64,000 nucleotides of DNA from Amycolatopsis antarctica (GCF_002262875.1 NZ_NKYE01000017.1:62001-126000), one strand, 5' to 3'. Positions 32,301 through 32,414 are shown, counted from the stretch's first letter. The notes: generated by a model from the sequence alone, not told the origin. Translations and numbers: made by a program.

Positions 32301-32414
32301 CTCGTTCCAGGTCTCGGTGCCGGCGCGCGCGCCCTTGACCGAGACCCTCGGCGCCTTCGAACCGGCGGCGAGAATCCACAACCAGTCGAACGAGGGATCG
32401 AACTCGATGTCCAC
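1..32414 (-). CDS. Giant T7SS-associated multidomain toxin-like protein (C-terminus outside window)
   Basis: This is a single reading frame of at least 10,804 codons that runs off the left edge. It starts at GTG 32414, with GGAG seven bases upstream and an in-frame TGA at 32438-32436 just before it. I translated it at many points and met no stop. Approximate residue map: 1-265 WXG100/CpnT-like helices; 266-860 Gly/Pro linker; 938-1445 two helical modules; 1480-1880 pseudo-deamidase modules; 2155-2415 second helical module; 2632-2765 OmpA-like; 2800-3530 more pseudo-deamidase modules; 3790-5380 apparently beta-rich; 5385-5545 coiled coil; 5760-5945 CyaA-like; 6020-6180 His/Cys domain; 6200-7890 repeats; 8450-8615 second His/Cys domain; 8810-9015 glucosyltransferase-like; then helices to the edge. 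As the last gene of an ESX train, with a WXG100-type N-terminus, it is inferred to be a T7SS-exported toxin of the kind annotated as giant 'lonely Cys' proteins. Confidence 0.88.
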   Translation of the reverse strand, partial: MDIEFDPSFDWLWILAAGSKAPRVSVKGARAGTETWNEISSTLDQMSADIIQLIPSVEKAMGSSGADFRAFVTDLTTKVAPLSGLARQLGKGMWDLALQVEQSVYSMMIEIAFFLSSILWALSNPFTAPLVPGFITAARFAIQKIVNRLHWVARILAEGLQEGIQEVAQGALAQLWQIAEGNRDEWDGMSSLIEFVAGMAAGQIIGGMHEWARKYAPNFGDTIAFHGISEATAEGIVGVGAAGILGGSMDDVWTGVAGGAFQGGAEKGADDAGEAMNEAINGAEDIDIPEIDAGGEDVGEQSGGGKGDAFGDADSGYGSDDGNSLLGDGESLHGDNESLAGEEEGGDAGSGGGVLGGPSGGGAGGGHGLGGGVGLVGGGGHAGAGGQRSPGGSGGTGGQSGSGGSPNGVGGQSGSGGSPNGVGGQSGSGGSPNGVGGQSGSGGNPNGVGGQSGSGGNPNGVGGQSGSGGNPNGVGGPQWQGGNPDSIGGQQPPPVNLGGSQGFAGQQPPGDMPGHGNGAVAPGSPGNVPGQNQAPDAQAQLPDGTRTEVPAPAAPPQAPDVAGRPEGVPPVSSPGGNQGGDPLASPPLSPGQPEQGFAELDGPVAPPSSSPSPDFLADPPATQPVAGGPDLGGEPGTQSPQPQSPQPQSPQPQTPQPQAFLPESGRPTPQPGDQTQEQNLGQPEGQQRPPTTPEPGFAQTTGSRPSTEVEAPPGDVLPATTSEQQMDLQTDPATSVPGGSIADRDFDDDSDPGYVTDEERNQVGENAAPGVHSGPSDLGGSPAPAVGGGIAASPGQAGSPRADQAGQTAPQSSGESARSTGTQGTGPTPISSGGSNTDLSVTPDLATSVDGPPAGDRPGSDTQSQEFSLDSDSPVSSEPAGTVPGDVRPTADRDSEETDSTYGTDDDSDVPATTRPAIADPSQEWTAAAPQAAPAFASPPASGNRTNTEPSDTTGPVDRRDVAAALGLPSVDWTAFRQQEQVSVTRVNRLLRRATRLVNPVLHQPLFIEVKAPDNHAFELVVDQVALSLLESSRAGMSAREAEGPAAELARILAEDVRNAGLGKRPEGLRGGARPSDGSPETDPNASAAGPSTAPSADVRLETSFGPADDEVDTEPDEAEAESDAEVPATAQESAAETYSGKGKQRMGEPSAEDGDQDDGGRSQSDQNASVAGGGSRRDGEPRAEGSRSPAPLVEGLSGDRLAARAAYARAAREFEIRLARFAVRHPGAQSQLAALARVVGIELGPDVLARAGIIRPPNGPLQNVTFLSSLVLRRFLDDSFPGLSLLPMQITAEMGQRGPADPAMARGGFEAVLEDLGWRALSSDLRIDSPARQDAERSGALVGAGTSVQTYMVLRLAQAVNENWGAGLDLPLLRLGLLGALVSSGGNTFDEVMRAAELVDPNLEYVNNPGRYRRIDPLTEDELRSNVAVFAQFPDEFADNEVHWDDAQRALPDELTFDRLVARFDGAEDVLKRHLEHHSRTGMPALSGRPDLLSRGETGLASVIEQVRQSPGSDAVVFPLTGDGQRTPALHVVNDDGVVLLSEGANPAGETVFVEDGHVLVVRDGDLVPGYSSFEQPNSTFFGLVTGDPASSDDTDAAADAQHGNSATGPVNGLGNGTNFLGNLQGPVDGLGNATRFFALDRHMAEPVPENYSMEQVGSGEAALGTVIDRVDDAGHGAHAVLIGYTDGVPTAYNVVNHRGVRTLVQAEIDEITPETQAVYRDMDADILGFVVTSDGDGFVESNGDVQARTADLRNRNDGVADALRFHETFHDRHGNYDEDLIGEVDPDLIGRGAEGWDEVIDQVAAAGHNASAVMVIQPRDGTRGFALNVINRDADVLVLATTVILTRPLAADALPDLDTVLAVTFDANGNLLGGERQPAATPDQTNNRAPGSVDDGSPSRLPGVISGTGTQPGDSGLPDSDDADRVASDDGGELLQPSVFDPNAGVRSPSVDVPIVFSPEGVRHPGVGSDSGDGSDGDVSLGSDSGSAFDDRPLLDPSRWSSSSVGGRVVGPDSGDESDEDAGVDSVSGDRSGGDESLSPDAGVRSPSVDVPIVFSPQDERHVGVGSVSGGSDSDVGSDDGDGLLLQPSVFDPDAGVRSPSVDVPIVFSPQEARHPGMSDDGHVSAEGTMAADQSSSGPPGDDSGRLAPETEDGGLADDRVRARVAYARAAGEFEIRLARYAIGRPGVSTQVQSLTDHVRGMLTHEEQLRAGFSGDVSSPADVVAILDSVVEQGFLDERFPQLSVIPPQIAAELDQQGPADLTAVEDADGVGLLDLGWRHLEQELRSGSAAREDAERSGALVGSGMSRRAYRVLRLAQLINEESSAGLDLPVMRLGLVGALVGSGENTFDEVMRAAELVDPNLEYVNNPGRYRRIDPLTEEELRSNVAVFEQFPDEFADNEIRWDKAQKDRPDESAPDSPGDLAGATQRTADSDSDVGSDDGDGLLLQPSVFDPDAGVRSPSVDVPIVFSPQDERYPGADRESGDVSDDGVSPVSDSGSGFDDRPLLDRSSWSLSDVGGREVDSESEDGASSDAGVRSPSVDVPIVFSPQDERRPGADPEPGDVSDDDVSLVSDQFDLELSPQDERRPGADPEPGDVSDDDVSLVSDQFDLELSPQDERHPGAVGVAMTSESAGVLFHKNTVSLTDEGAEQVRALGLRLFDDMIANGSVQPEVRVTGHGNSLTHGHRTGTARGVVVANMLLSTVAGEYGRRLRSGAPPRDLSAVLSFQPQVMPGERSLERWNPFAGSDASNRGRTVTIDVTSGADVRRGRGEPVLDEPIVPVPPTVPGPPMVRPVPDAVSPPPERALTELIQAVPRGVSFADPSDFAGLINGWRGGAKPFDRGGVDAALAFLSTFHGEPRVAGGPVGIAPAPVVAVQSAEPEFMGVGDAAVERVVRRADQHGSSGLVFGYTSDRRGQAWAVVRHGGEVSLVDVVTGAVTPAVGGALPAMEQVYATVVDREGNVLIDEPGSAYEFRPEYGESMSPVTALDELAADFDGLTESIGRRVLHHVPGQASDQSPQPELLGLGAAGLAEAVSRVGENPDSEAVVFAYPADGERGRALHLVNDQGGVFVLHDGDLVGRVFLQDGIVFTDYGDPAATAVPAQAYELAEVHGVVIDADGSRVAHAELQPSTPTRRTTPRYRWNSADLPIVYSPDMPVSPTEVSDPPATVTFGQLSDQVDGLAEAVDLIARHDTRQDARELLLSSPVENVGTGDAALDDVRERVSRGGPGSRALFVGDLYGRLVAYNMINNDGAVSIVRAGVDVAPLTPAALTPLGTVGSVVLDPAGERIDRPATAETRDDLDRSQDDESSLWTDESVPSSPAVSGPLGYEPFAQPLPAARPGTPMLRPIPQEPPAALPMVRLNEAVPPGTRFADPATFGGLVNDDRSGDSADINGVNPALAFHSTWHGEPRVAGAVFGAPTDAITRAISYSPELAGTGAQGLGDIAGSLSEDGASAVLYVYPADAQSRGQALNMVRYEGQVFLVDARAGTSMPLTTERLHAIGPDTGQVYAIAFDAGARHMPVNGDSRQVEPGETVPDQAVRNEESPPAPRRRERGRGLDEVGIADRLGLPLVDRRVFEQREGVSTEQADQLWRQASEVVAATLFNPLFIEVKPPEKVAFDLVVDQVAVGLHNSLQLGVSDTDAVAEARVLAEELAGRVREAGLEGERDLSRTAGASRGSTGVDDASEHGALGGSTPHGTGEVFPGESPAGPSREAGSDPAPEDSRDRSGTDGPPARRESAPALSSVEQSTSVQPSTEPAPEVLSEPEREPEETSDGQTPPEDGNPPAEDIVDGLPAYLRDNRNLGESEQISETSGPGSDVEAHLRHIAPDVRHWEDLDGAQNVVRSNFRELGADGGRRFRFKGDGKLYELIVSDPHLNWNDMEIHGDSKDPLSKASKTKVATADTNSGKRSNGAFTTLQYTGPPGIVVSFTPSFPLNPSEETASGLKKELASSVEVEVGKAVNTTVPGRLTYALLDRKGARVLPPGARSSEVTSDVTAGFKVPTGLTGRGDAGQRVFDTDAVRPDGTMREARARKLTRQGIRPVEARTRALRGKAAVGATTVNRGRQPGAVPSFADQVIDMMGDRWKKGTAVGADGRREIQRLFSEENLELLARNAAYNEKSPVAGWMRSAPILAGWKSTQIAVRAVPRWVRVETPQNGVPITSRAHEHHERSEGTGARRRYGLSGFVGGGPAAGPFTLAGGGLSYNTSTEANASGTVSNSVATKDGLEVTGDVVPYEMVYDIQFRQVGPGPIRTLKGNLGTHEWTTSRTAAEAGLIEETEQNTVRYRSGDDRVNFGPREFENGTGIPGGRIDMFDPAEVLYQAILPHMDGLTAVFTDPKVKKNKLTDRVNAKLQQGTSLRNVLSGDKEGAKHLVEQMMGPHGLQLTVKPSGRNAAWLHDETKTILLTGRMHDIEDGDRLSADSIRDIDHVKNRTKIEGSRGNNSTLAGGPQGRLLGLLGSSNLSGLVMVGWRASRTWLSDSLQETSGRSSVERRGAQSLTEDGDLGSTSVYPFRGRLRVESQVVSQRRPNAALRKITPGTWGRHMPEQKTATSEPVELDVRMLLPGALVKQTPPRDDVRASRPDEPLTDAPPPWTLTAPAPGQFKNLAVVSLDDGGRLQDVAEEMFDQASGRDPVAHSPTDIRPLLNKRLSPAALKKDPNLFDKPTVINRVRFGRRRKDLMGAVGVSFRPTLSENPVTAEEFKEAVRGIKGSSKTTGTGGTTTQHGPYVYLAGVANVYGPGAGSSEAGVIGTASAVLSPFLVSSGDSAATSLRSSESLRAEGQPEPMVLARVDISATVVAEASHQSNLDWGFGKKKSSTAGTTIDLPESALVWLTPSQLAEMRGDDPAQEQAEDAEEPARQPVQAPASLRPDQVVKPSLGLGGTFSDIDLRDSIADLREQLRTAMPDDPGLADRLLPTSGLDPTKGSPAAATEFVYEANRMLGNLLNGGQSTPLRVERTINGQTYQLALEGEVAGTPGPGNLSTLQSLRAKVAATYEQTLVGTKSRTLLNFLASLRATVGIRDGSAPAGTQPARGEPAATGNGLDVNYGIRDRERTVRKTTKHNQVAKLNGPVAEHPANVTMTLKVRRHGRTLASVQTDTPVDLLQDPTASLPAPSHGRYGAAGGETRLEGEELDGQRQATWLTEAEPDTAGRRMPASDDYWAEHFFGDVEYHRSVAKQRLADSGMTVTSKVAAAVDAAITPNLLRGAHHRGGATGIPIPLPGNPSSDLMLYIKPREIRFAGASANIDIESSTQFLENGEEKIAMGIGATATGTGPYGFGGPQTSPQPHRAPGQDTRVAEPMSSEPAAAEDTLTRSVLASADFRIVATPKDTWKNKLRQNKPAGTEFRMHDVYGLRLREHAAAGMTGTTLPENLITETRAVADRGTELQQTQRRHQAARAAFRAVVRDTEDVQRGRQARVAELDQLIDQHRRRLAELDNQDAVAAEAAADTADGETELSDPTSEDTRAARRELYETVAAERKAAQDERKRIDPRPEAADLVARREAAATLVTEAARQEQRAYEEWSRARERYLDQVNAIYAEETPRTEPRDELPEDEHDPDVSEDEDPQGLPPDQGQTETHELRPLPPTRPAPPPPAESNESPPPPSPPTRPAPAPPVETVPTGEEITTRPLVDAATGDPIGASFTPAGEPADPAVPILLVSPAPTEPWTEPGTEPKTRTEGQPVPDMRLSLPEIERQSDRFVAELFDELDERVATVPLSPMRRQDSWASIESARSDTVDSATLETQHGISSQDQRRFQKMVDRFGVVVDVRPTNPASMAWRAKGALPKPVEIKAKTLDELDVYLGMPAEKIGLVGYFQPEPPALENVPEALRDGVLKRFRNRSMEYTELAETMRALEQSGRYRIVDGLVQGRKDGEYRNLTGDNDMYDIRLPDDGASLEQADYERMVYLLVGREVGVEHGAMNYWEPATEFERKIRNDIDELHRTVPLVRFVPGEQHASLVYLGDDLGERRRSEVPPAEPVSGDVETVTEVPISINRAVDPAPPGPPAEVTMERPAGTVDNPMPLADLVDPEHLDLSELKFVPLKDRSGTVRGVYFPKPGEDAAIVESAFERGAVDSDSFAPVIHHGEGGFSVWRKSDGKEIRLDESGMLRLLNSAAMPGGQGWRQQANLVFLSCRLTDPAMGGRFERLRDLLSDDGYHGDVHGFDSAVDVVEDGTIRPHGEGDVGGPRFTTMSPDSPPVVPIPLGSGPRPRVPGLGEPMIDSWSSNLTGLYEDGQRRSPEERLAGGVPALRAFAQQIASHTSVLAAQGREPLDIRLEIIDRPSRSGLDVDAMFALLEGEVRAAVLAAGIDPDSDATQLRFERIRRTPKGQTSPSIGISVHESAHLSQQGYTAARNLDVFFLPHKTEFSIAGRRRFGWLLDGLAQRVRDASGDAERPHLLLNLQMRNAEDETRTNAVAALVNDFAATPGNLPSGMTAEQFIENHVELRTIQSRKGLHVLSADITGPEHELDHRPPEEKLNPTRTDVPSTPQSQVTAPMVPLPAPEGPVSRMPQVAEGVLDSWSGGMSSAFEGRERRSARERFHDGMGPLRAFAGQIADYTAELAAENREPLDVRLEVADRAGQQDAVMDEAFDLMKNEVRAAIVAAGVDPDSDAAQVRFERIRRTAKSASTASATVSVFESPHFSRQSYAASRELNLYFAPKRAEFTIAGRRRFDWLLEGFVQRVRDASGDGQRPRLLLNLRTSSPDDVVRKNAVTAVVNDFAAVPGNLPPGMTAEQFIQNHVELRVIESKYGSQGVAVDVLGPEHELDQRLAEEEVDPTSSEIPEVPLPVGEDPARRLPAMSETMLEAWSHGLASAFENRERRAPEQRLPDGREPLRDFARKISDYTAELAAGDREPLDIRLEVRDKPGQRPETIDAMFDLLESEVRTAIQDAGIDPDSDAAQVLFQRMRRQSSAKLPASVGISLYRSPYLPRRAYAATRGLDVFFIPTKTELSDAGRRRFGWLFEGFVQRVRDAGPEAEPPRLVLNLRTNKPDDLRTNAVTVMVNELLAKPRQRPPGMTAEQFIDNHVELRPATKHHGQPALAVDVLGPDHELDRRPDEPPLDLVRQEETPESARLVPLPVGTAPLARRPARREPHDDVWAGLLDRDRTLPPEQRLPDSFREFTRQVGERTAQLVAQQGESPDIRLEIQEWLDRSQASIDAMFDYLERELNAAVLAAGADPDSGPARLRFQQVRRRAYPGSDLSVNISVHEPAYLSGRDYEALRNLDVFFLPTKAELSAAGRRRFGSLFSGFAQRVRDAAEGEPRPRLVLNLRLVKVTDGPRRTAVTSLVNELAAEPGNLPPRMTVQQFINDHVELRIEQTSSYQAAFAVEIQGPPHELDRHVPHAPAPAHTDLPLPVVTAPFSRLVSGHDTVSDSWSGSLAQHRWRTPEEGLSGGLDSLRVFTERAAAYTRQLAEAGREPLDIRLEMTPWANRSDDAVNAMFDFLEQELNTAVLAAGVDPDSDAAQPRVHRVRRKLDPGRGPAVSAVVHDSPHLPKRDYEASRSLDVFFLPLKAELSAAGRRRFGWLFSGFAQRVRDAAEDTPRLVLNLRLNSADDGPRRTAVTSLVNELAAEPGNLPPGMTVEQFINDHVELRIGSTGNQQTAFAAEIQGPPHELDQHTSAQPLALDWPRHSGPEAGAARGGHVSRLHQEEVEFQTLNRVAARMIDEDAAIIREFGHGLGERITELAPDVELPDVWVVLSTRYEPGHPERRPVERSARPYALGLLYEGMRDAGLDQRTLDRVPVTWRTARRRLPVDGADGTLSLREYPTPGWTAEQYRGTRELNAPFPGPRGSDLTAAVQNRITLFVEGFYTRLLDADPDARPLLEIRYAAADEDRDSRERAVLDVVERALNGAWADRRPPYGLPTVADIIRDNVRTGVNPKQGTGLRFTERLPVEQDPGSTPGDDERIAGGMPEPADADARSEAGESDDSQLPDIPELTSSGMPPPVQQDEDGDAVMTEPEMASPEHDGIIDDSGQADADTDPWLTEEPQFDPFFDPYLDVDLFDMIDFDATPVTPTALRGLSPATGMDIHQPPAAEDPTSGDQQPPGDSGDTDRPMADISFLDSIEFNRLLEDGSFVDFLAADALDEDAGGAGVGTDVPIAGNGSGPGTPRPRQPGGPDPLTVDDDLYDATPRTTPGAAPGPEAAGPGERSVPDSASDAAPSLAAPSTPVADDMDVDGPDPAPLMAPPIPGSSDRGLRQDDSPVDPGPDSATESSGPRVRGRFPVVREPRLSVADRAALDRAADDMVREALENSSDGLPHLPIEVNVYLRPMQLAQKWFNRISSVLTTQIHQSVENVQAANRPRRRPEDSGTGVVPRITFVPRIEESSDHGSWDLAVGDEPKPDLASSVIEMLGSGPIDGVRLAKSLEQLKREHSETDWNAIAEALAEVDTDRLSLWHAARAWDIVEDALSRTGRTVARTPAPDTDPDGGPGRSVTLGQDEGTAENPVPLTDLVDDLDSADVAFVPLLDGNNVVRGAFFGRGSEADVLREAFAAGAGPADTFTIAVHHNDKGFAIPRKSGGVVRVDEAGLARVLASVGLPAGADGRDWRQARNLLLLSCRVSAAGRVGLGPESSLAKLEPLLRDEGFAGELMGPDSPAKVHESGAIELPDGGLLRRPDGTEVPAQGEWPAPTSGDRSVELQPDAPQPSFVVSPSTPEPHTAPAEPAPSVPGVVQDWHADPAAVADVRGRLERLAEKAFAGGQRAYHKLLGPDLFGLGRTPEAPDNLRGVNYDRLAAAQGMNLLRRMDLTRSMPDAEALTPEALAEGEQEVFVSDWTEDQLRYWDAVGVDRAAIPATRETPKLLHGIWLGGPLADGGTTGTFQQRFAESARTTGGQAVLWTDVPRDRIAAVLAGDSDDSLAGVRQMVDWAQGNDIRLVNVDEVFNADAPMRLDPFYRAELTKGSGRGFAAASDILRLALIQRFGGVYVDGDDRLTDPDGLRTVHDSPQGHAFGGQSAETSAGGDRITNNDVIAGVKGDPLTQVDLDVIEANYQLGQLDLFPPNQLGMQAGLLNTNQGRIRRNSVVWRTGPYRFRKLVKRLGVKQLPLFPGLEMGSSLSWVPGSASASSVSRPKVAVEDGAGTAMLTAKVVQTLVRQLRNRNGNLHLNEVADLVSQHAAPEVVWTAAVEFLASVPALRDEVRSVTSNRFTGRGFDAVTAHGFDALPLPARLAELVDARANGMLTLLGEQIIPATLRDPSTDTDTAGDWREVVSREYMPELAGEIRRRRRIPIRVGRSVELSSPDEETQDETHQREGLRNLLALLPPGRDMPVDAEIRREVDAAISQGPRDRHAPLLDAANLLRRINPSGTLVSAALQQYPAADTERARAWASAMLGRNFEQEGLPSRLSSLLYEQVRDSVALARLTSGTADPIVVFTGTAPLRAQLSAFVEQHVDLDARQDVAADDQRWRVLRARTTHPGHWLGEAGALLNRDGDGLDERTHQSLTDIAHLVALRAADESLGLVSQDSVDTLARTLGTEFDRLRQRSTAEEDILGFESRRPEAEQAWRELNARHQRALDRREDAERLLRIPGEGLADGDAELREQMVDVLAAHLHREDEVSMLATHFAGALTAIRAAADVTKQQWQRVGLENLYAGTWPQDAALQRSDDQAEPSPLTQVWDVPPEATTSAGETAPVEDLVQPDQEGPLTALDDAAPPEDQNSVPVIRRANKIVRATGQDLATAATMLGYLLDHSGMTEAESAAITRAVLVLSRAKAVSPETQDQAGTLLDRALENHDHGAPPARDDEAVAVLKRMLGAQINTDPETGRPSDVGELAHRLRAGFRETLPRIFNPGREEAEQRHTEFEQEYLPASVFFEFDSVVGMSVQDPAADPEQEAPLAVFRARTDARAEAARDDAVRLLGARPAPLPEPGSIPPAEQRRRWKSMIETVAQRIDAGGRTREVEQEARDLRAEFDRLRQAVPPRERTWQDAWAKVEPAAEYSAIVFGGVTPEQREQARLVARAMLGPEPVAARHVGPARARQRDLYSGLVDILASRLLRRDNDLSVLTDPTDPAVAEHAWNGTRELREAADEALNQTEFGALPTAPDSGFAMSEHVAMSRHAAATDPDKQQAAVRGYQRAWGDRLEHSSAVKARRYLDDARRKTAERRESAIQAIGTLSWGDRDRDQLAERIATTWNVLADDVEDEGREAPFFEAAAHQWRSLRIAELSGTALKAAVEAADAALRADWGEVFGPGRRDTSPAPAERVLGTLPEPGHPGRDALVEWIASVQDLHERRRRLGSNKRTVAYRAFVNAAADQWRSLRIAELSGGELDRAVAIADAELRADWSRRFGADVRTTAERLLGELPAPHHPARDGLIEVIGAIRVQVRQDIEDFDLEVRRLWAGHRLATLPDDQVDAAVEHVVDALSNGPWHTETGKGLRAVEHVLTHRRHARQVLEQPPSDELPEGSKLPPPGNLELDELVAVIGALRQTMPFDPDIFSRDDYDSAMYGLWNQLELSTSEDPAWPAAEMLRSLRDADLVWGEEFESKETTAEDNEANRQSAEEAVGVLPESAGPILTAVYLAIGATRLAQPPETRPTFNLVARMAWFNSGAATTPTEEAVARLRQGLLTNEILFDEAQRDVRIAGFVGATEQLLALPRPSGISPRWEDTDAARRLYDQTEAVVAAEYLGRQDARGFADSAREGAVWRDGSVLVGLNELLHWHQPNPNLVGDRRHGQDVMILADRGERAPAADTDVPPPSYAEPADGTMDLTHIAHDLFAHFPARRGPASGNAKKLAGELLGPRPGDEQPVWQAVYDRLSWALNSVPGKAGSRDLAMELWTSLGPYTPVESEE
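5380..5990 (-). other. Giant protein: TcdA/TcdB-like (GT44) glucosyltransferase domain
   Basis: Residues about 8810-9010 begin with KLLHGIWLGGPL (His 8816, Trp 8819), matching the KxHxVWxG start of clostridial glucosylating toxins. They continue to FAAASDILRLALIQRFGG (Asp 8924, Arg 8927) and VYVDGDDRL, whose Asp 8940 and Asp 8942 form the DxD metal/UDP-sugar motif. TcdB has AAASDILR and LDVDM at the same spacing. A downstream ITNNDVIAG segment fits the sugar-transferase family. All key codons were read directly. Target and sugar are unknown. Confidence 0.8.
6570..7065 (-). other. Giant protein: His/Cys (protease-like) domain 2
   Basis: Residues about 8450-8615 repeat the first His/Cys domain. 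They open with GTAENPVPLTDLVDD (first copy GTVDNPMPLADLVDP), continue to TFTIAVHHNDKGF (His 8519/8520) and then NLLLLSCRVS (Cys 8571), 51 residues on. Codons were checked. The domain lies immediately N-terminal to the glucosyltransferase-like domain, so cleavage here could release that effector; this is inference by analogy with large clostridial toxins, where the order is reversed. Confidence 0.6.
8755..9450 (-). repeat. Sixth, diverged copy of the ~285-residue repeat
   Basis: Residues about 7655-7887 retain the layout of the preceding five repeats, but with low identity: an RVAARMIDEDAAIIREFGHG start, a VDGADGTLSLRE middle, a DLTAAVQNRITLFVEGFYTR helix and a PLLEIRYAAADEDRDSRERA strand-turn-helix. 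It caps the array before an acidic Pro/Ser/Asp-rich linker (7740-8750) with no visible fold. Confidence 0.55.
9510..13815 (-). repeat. Five ~285-residue domain repeats in the giant protein
   Basis: The marker sequence for MTxEQFIxNHVELR occurs with its aactgc core at 13078, 12184, 11323, 10465 and 9631, giving periods of 894, 861, 858 and 834 bp (298, 287, 286 and 278 residues). Each unit has an REPLDIRLE strand, a DPDSDAAQ segment, an (A/T)ELSAAGRRRFGWL helix, an RLLLNLR strand and a terminal GPEHELD. The helix/strand order after ELSAAG recalls OmpA-like folds (inference). Copies four and five (about 9520-11190) are the most similar at DNA level. Confidence 0.88.
13880..14360 (-). other. Giant protein: His/Cys ('lonely Cys', protease-like) domain 1
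   Basis: Residues about 6019-6179 contain FAPVIHHGEGGFSVWR (His 6091/6092) and, 49-50 residues later, ANLVFLSCRLTD (Cys 6141). The layout is a beta strand then H(H)G, and a second strand then SC. It resembles the His...Cys dyad of C80 cysteine protease domains of TcdA/TcdB and MARTX toxins and caspase-like folds, and it matches the conserved single Cys of 'lonely Cys' giant proteins. It lies just after the cyclase-like domain. Self-cleavage is inferred only. Confidence 0.6.
14580..15140 (-). other. Giant protein: CyaA/edema-factor/ExoY-like adenylate cyclase domain
   Basis: Residues about 5760-5945 match the bacterial class II adenylyl cyclase toxin pattern in order. VVDVRPTNPASMAW corresponds to the F/I-RxVNP-x-S strand of CyaA. 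GALPKPVEIKAKTLD corresponds to ATKGLGVHAKSSD, with both lysines kept (5794, 5801) but the catalytic His position a Lys (5799). LTGDNDMYDI (Asp 5889 and 5891) matches the metal-binding LTADIDMFAI. EHGAMNYWEP (His 5925, Asn 5929) resembles HGTEQNNPFP. I checked these codons individually. The domain is shorter than CyaA's. The His-to-Lys change argues for reduced or altered activity. Confidence 0.72.
15785..16260 (-). other. Giant protein: coiled coil
   Basis: Residues about 5385-5543 are highly charged and helical, rich in Glu, Arg, Gln and Ala with heptad-like spacing (VAELDQLIDQHRRRLAELDN, LVTEAARQEQRAYEEWSRAR). A Pro-rich, acidic spacer follows (15330-15780). It separates the beta-rich region from the cyclase-like domain. 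Confidence 0.7.
16280..21045 (-). other. Giant protein: long apparently beta-rich region of unknown function
   Basis: Residues about 3790-5380 begin with LRHIAPDVRHWEDLDGAQNV and contain many short alternating hydrophobic/polar strands with Gly/Thr/Ser turns (for example GGGPAAGPFTLAGGGLSYN and GPYVYLAGVANVYGPGAG). There are no long hydrophobic helices. I do not recognise a family. By position it sits between the N-terminal modules and the enzymatic half, as a delivery or scaffold region would, but that is speculation. Confidence 0.5.
21420..21775 (-). other. Giant protein: helical module alpha, copy 2
   Basis: Residues about 3547-3665 duplicate the module at 29225-29600, sharing PLFIEVKPPEKVAFDLVVDQ and a C-terminal helix (VLAEELAGRVREAGLEGER). 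It closes the N-terminal half of the protein. A charged Ser/Pro/Glu linker follows (about 21050-21410). Confidence 0.6.
21835..24015 (-). other. Giant protein: pseudo-deamidase modules, group 2
   Basis: Residues about 2800-3527 carry four more units like those at 26780-27970, with cores GQAWAVVRHGGEVSLVD, GRALHLVNDQGGVFVL, VAYNMINNDGAVSIV and GQALNMVRYEGQVFLVD. Two have an N-terminal half (GVDAALAFLSTFHGEPRVAG at 23820-23879, and NGVNPALAFHSTWHGEPRVA). At the position where active relatives usually have the nucleophilic Cys before the ST(W/F)HG motif there is no Cys. The His of HAxN is Gln, Arg or Val, while the Asp survives in some copies. Confidence 0.5.
24120..24525 (-). other. Giant protein: OmpA-like domain
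   Basis: Residues about 2632-2765 follow the OmpA C-terminal pattern: VLFHKNTVSLTDEGAEQVRA, a strand and loop VRVTGHGNSLTHGHRTG, then TARGVVVANML, ending NRGRTVTIDV. In OmpA-type peptidoglycan binders the corresponding motifs are GHxD, an LS..RA helix and NRRVEI. The Asp of GHxD is Asn here and the Arg is kept. Cell-wall binding is a plausible but untested role. Confidence 0.6.
24540..25050 (-). repeat. 99-bp tandem repeat and VRSPSVDVPIVFSP motif, block 2
   Basis: The segment starting at 24555 recurs at 24654 and partly at 24753, exactly 99 bp (33 residues) apart. It encodes LSPQDERRPGADPEPG and an acidic DVSDDDVSLVSDQF stretch. Two further VRSPSVDVPIVFSP copies lie at about 24768 and 25002. 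Together with block 1 the motif occurs five times. The unit length preserves the frame. Confidence 0.88.
25175..25950 (-). other. Giant protein: helical module beta, copy 2
   Basis: Residues about 2155-2414 duplicate the module at 28075-28880. They share AYARAAGEFEIRLARYAI at the start and an almost identical C-terminal segment (NPGRYRRIDPLTEEELRSN). The strong DNA identity at the 3' end, against looser similarity at the 5' end, suggests gene conversion or recent selection on that part. Confidence 0.65.
26040..26600 (-). repeat. Repeats encoding the VRSPSVDVPIVFSP motif, block 1
   Basis: Three copies of a segment of about 46 bp lie near 26083, 26244 and 26538. Each encodes GVRSPSVDVPIVFSP followed by QDER, QEAR or EGVR, separated by acidic Ser/Gly/Asp spacers. 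Codons here often end in G or T (GAT, GTG, TTG), unlike the GAC/GTC-rich surroundings. The motif may be a short linear motif or a processing site; no function is established. Confidence 0.85.
26780..27970 (-). other. Giant protein: pseudo-deamidase (papain-fold-like) modules, group 1
   Basis: Residues about 1481-1878 hold three units of about 85 residues. Each has a G-x-G helix start, a hydrophobic strand and a segment such as TAYNVVNHRGVRTL, GFALNVIN or TPALHVVND. This corresponds to the HAxNVVNxxGxVxxVD half of the Tox-PLDMTX/protein-glutamine deamidase fold, with the catalytic His replaced. One N-terminal half is present (GVADALRFHETFH) and lacks the catalytic Cys. The units are probably inactive binding or structural modules. 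The family assignment rests on pattern recognition only. Confidence 0.5.
28075..28880 (-). other. Giant protein: helical module beta, copy 1
   Basis: Residues about 1178-1446 start with AYARAAREFEIRLARFAV and end with NPGRYRRIDPLTEDELRSN and FPDEFADNE. The second copy at 25175-25950 is nearly identical over its last 60 residues, also at DNA level (compare 28086-28260 with 25201-25370). I do not recognise the fold. Confidence 0.65.
29225..29600 (-). other. Giant protein: helical module alpha, copy 1
   Basis: Residues about 938-1063 contain a conserved core of the type PLFIEVKAPDNHAFELVVDQ followed by a helix ending ILAEDVRNAGLGKRPEGL. A second copy with the same order and spacing lies at 21420-21775 (PLFIEVKPPEKVAFDLVVDQ). 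The function is unknown; the duplication shows that it is a real structural unit. Confidence 0.6.
29830..31560 (-). other. Giant protein: low-complexity Gly/Pro/Gln-rich linker
   Basis: Residues about 285-862 are dominated by G, S, P, Q, N and acidic residues, with no recognisable fold. They include six 13-residue repeats (GGQSGSGGNPNGV type). It looks like a flexible spacer between the export domain and the first folded modules. Confidence 0.75.
30988..31226 (-). repeat. 39-bp tandem repeat, six copies, in the giant gene linker
   Basis: Units begin at 30988, 31027, 31066, 31105, 31144 and 31183, exactly 39 bp apart. Each encodes 13 residues of the type GGQSGSGGNPNGV. The copies are nearly identical at DNA level, which implies recent expansion or conversion. 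The repeat length keeps the frame. Confidence 0.9.
31620..32414 (-). other. Giant protein: N-terminal WXG100/CpnT-like export domain
   Basis: Residues 1 to about 265 are helical with a hydrophobic middle (MMIEIAFFLSSILWALSNPF near residue 90) and Gly/Ala-rich amphipathic helices (FVAGMAAGQIIGGMHEWA). This layout matches the WXG100-like N-terminal domain of CpnT and of other long actinobacterial T7SS toxins, where it serves as the export domain. The pairing partner is probably the WXG-like protein encoded just upstream at 32572-33894; that pairing is inference. Confidence 0.7.
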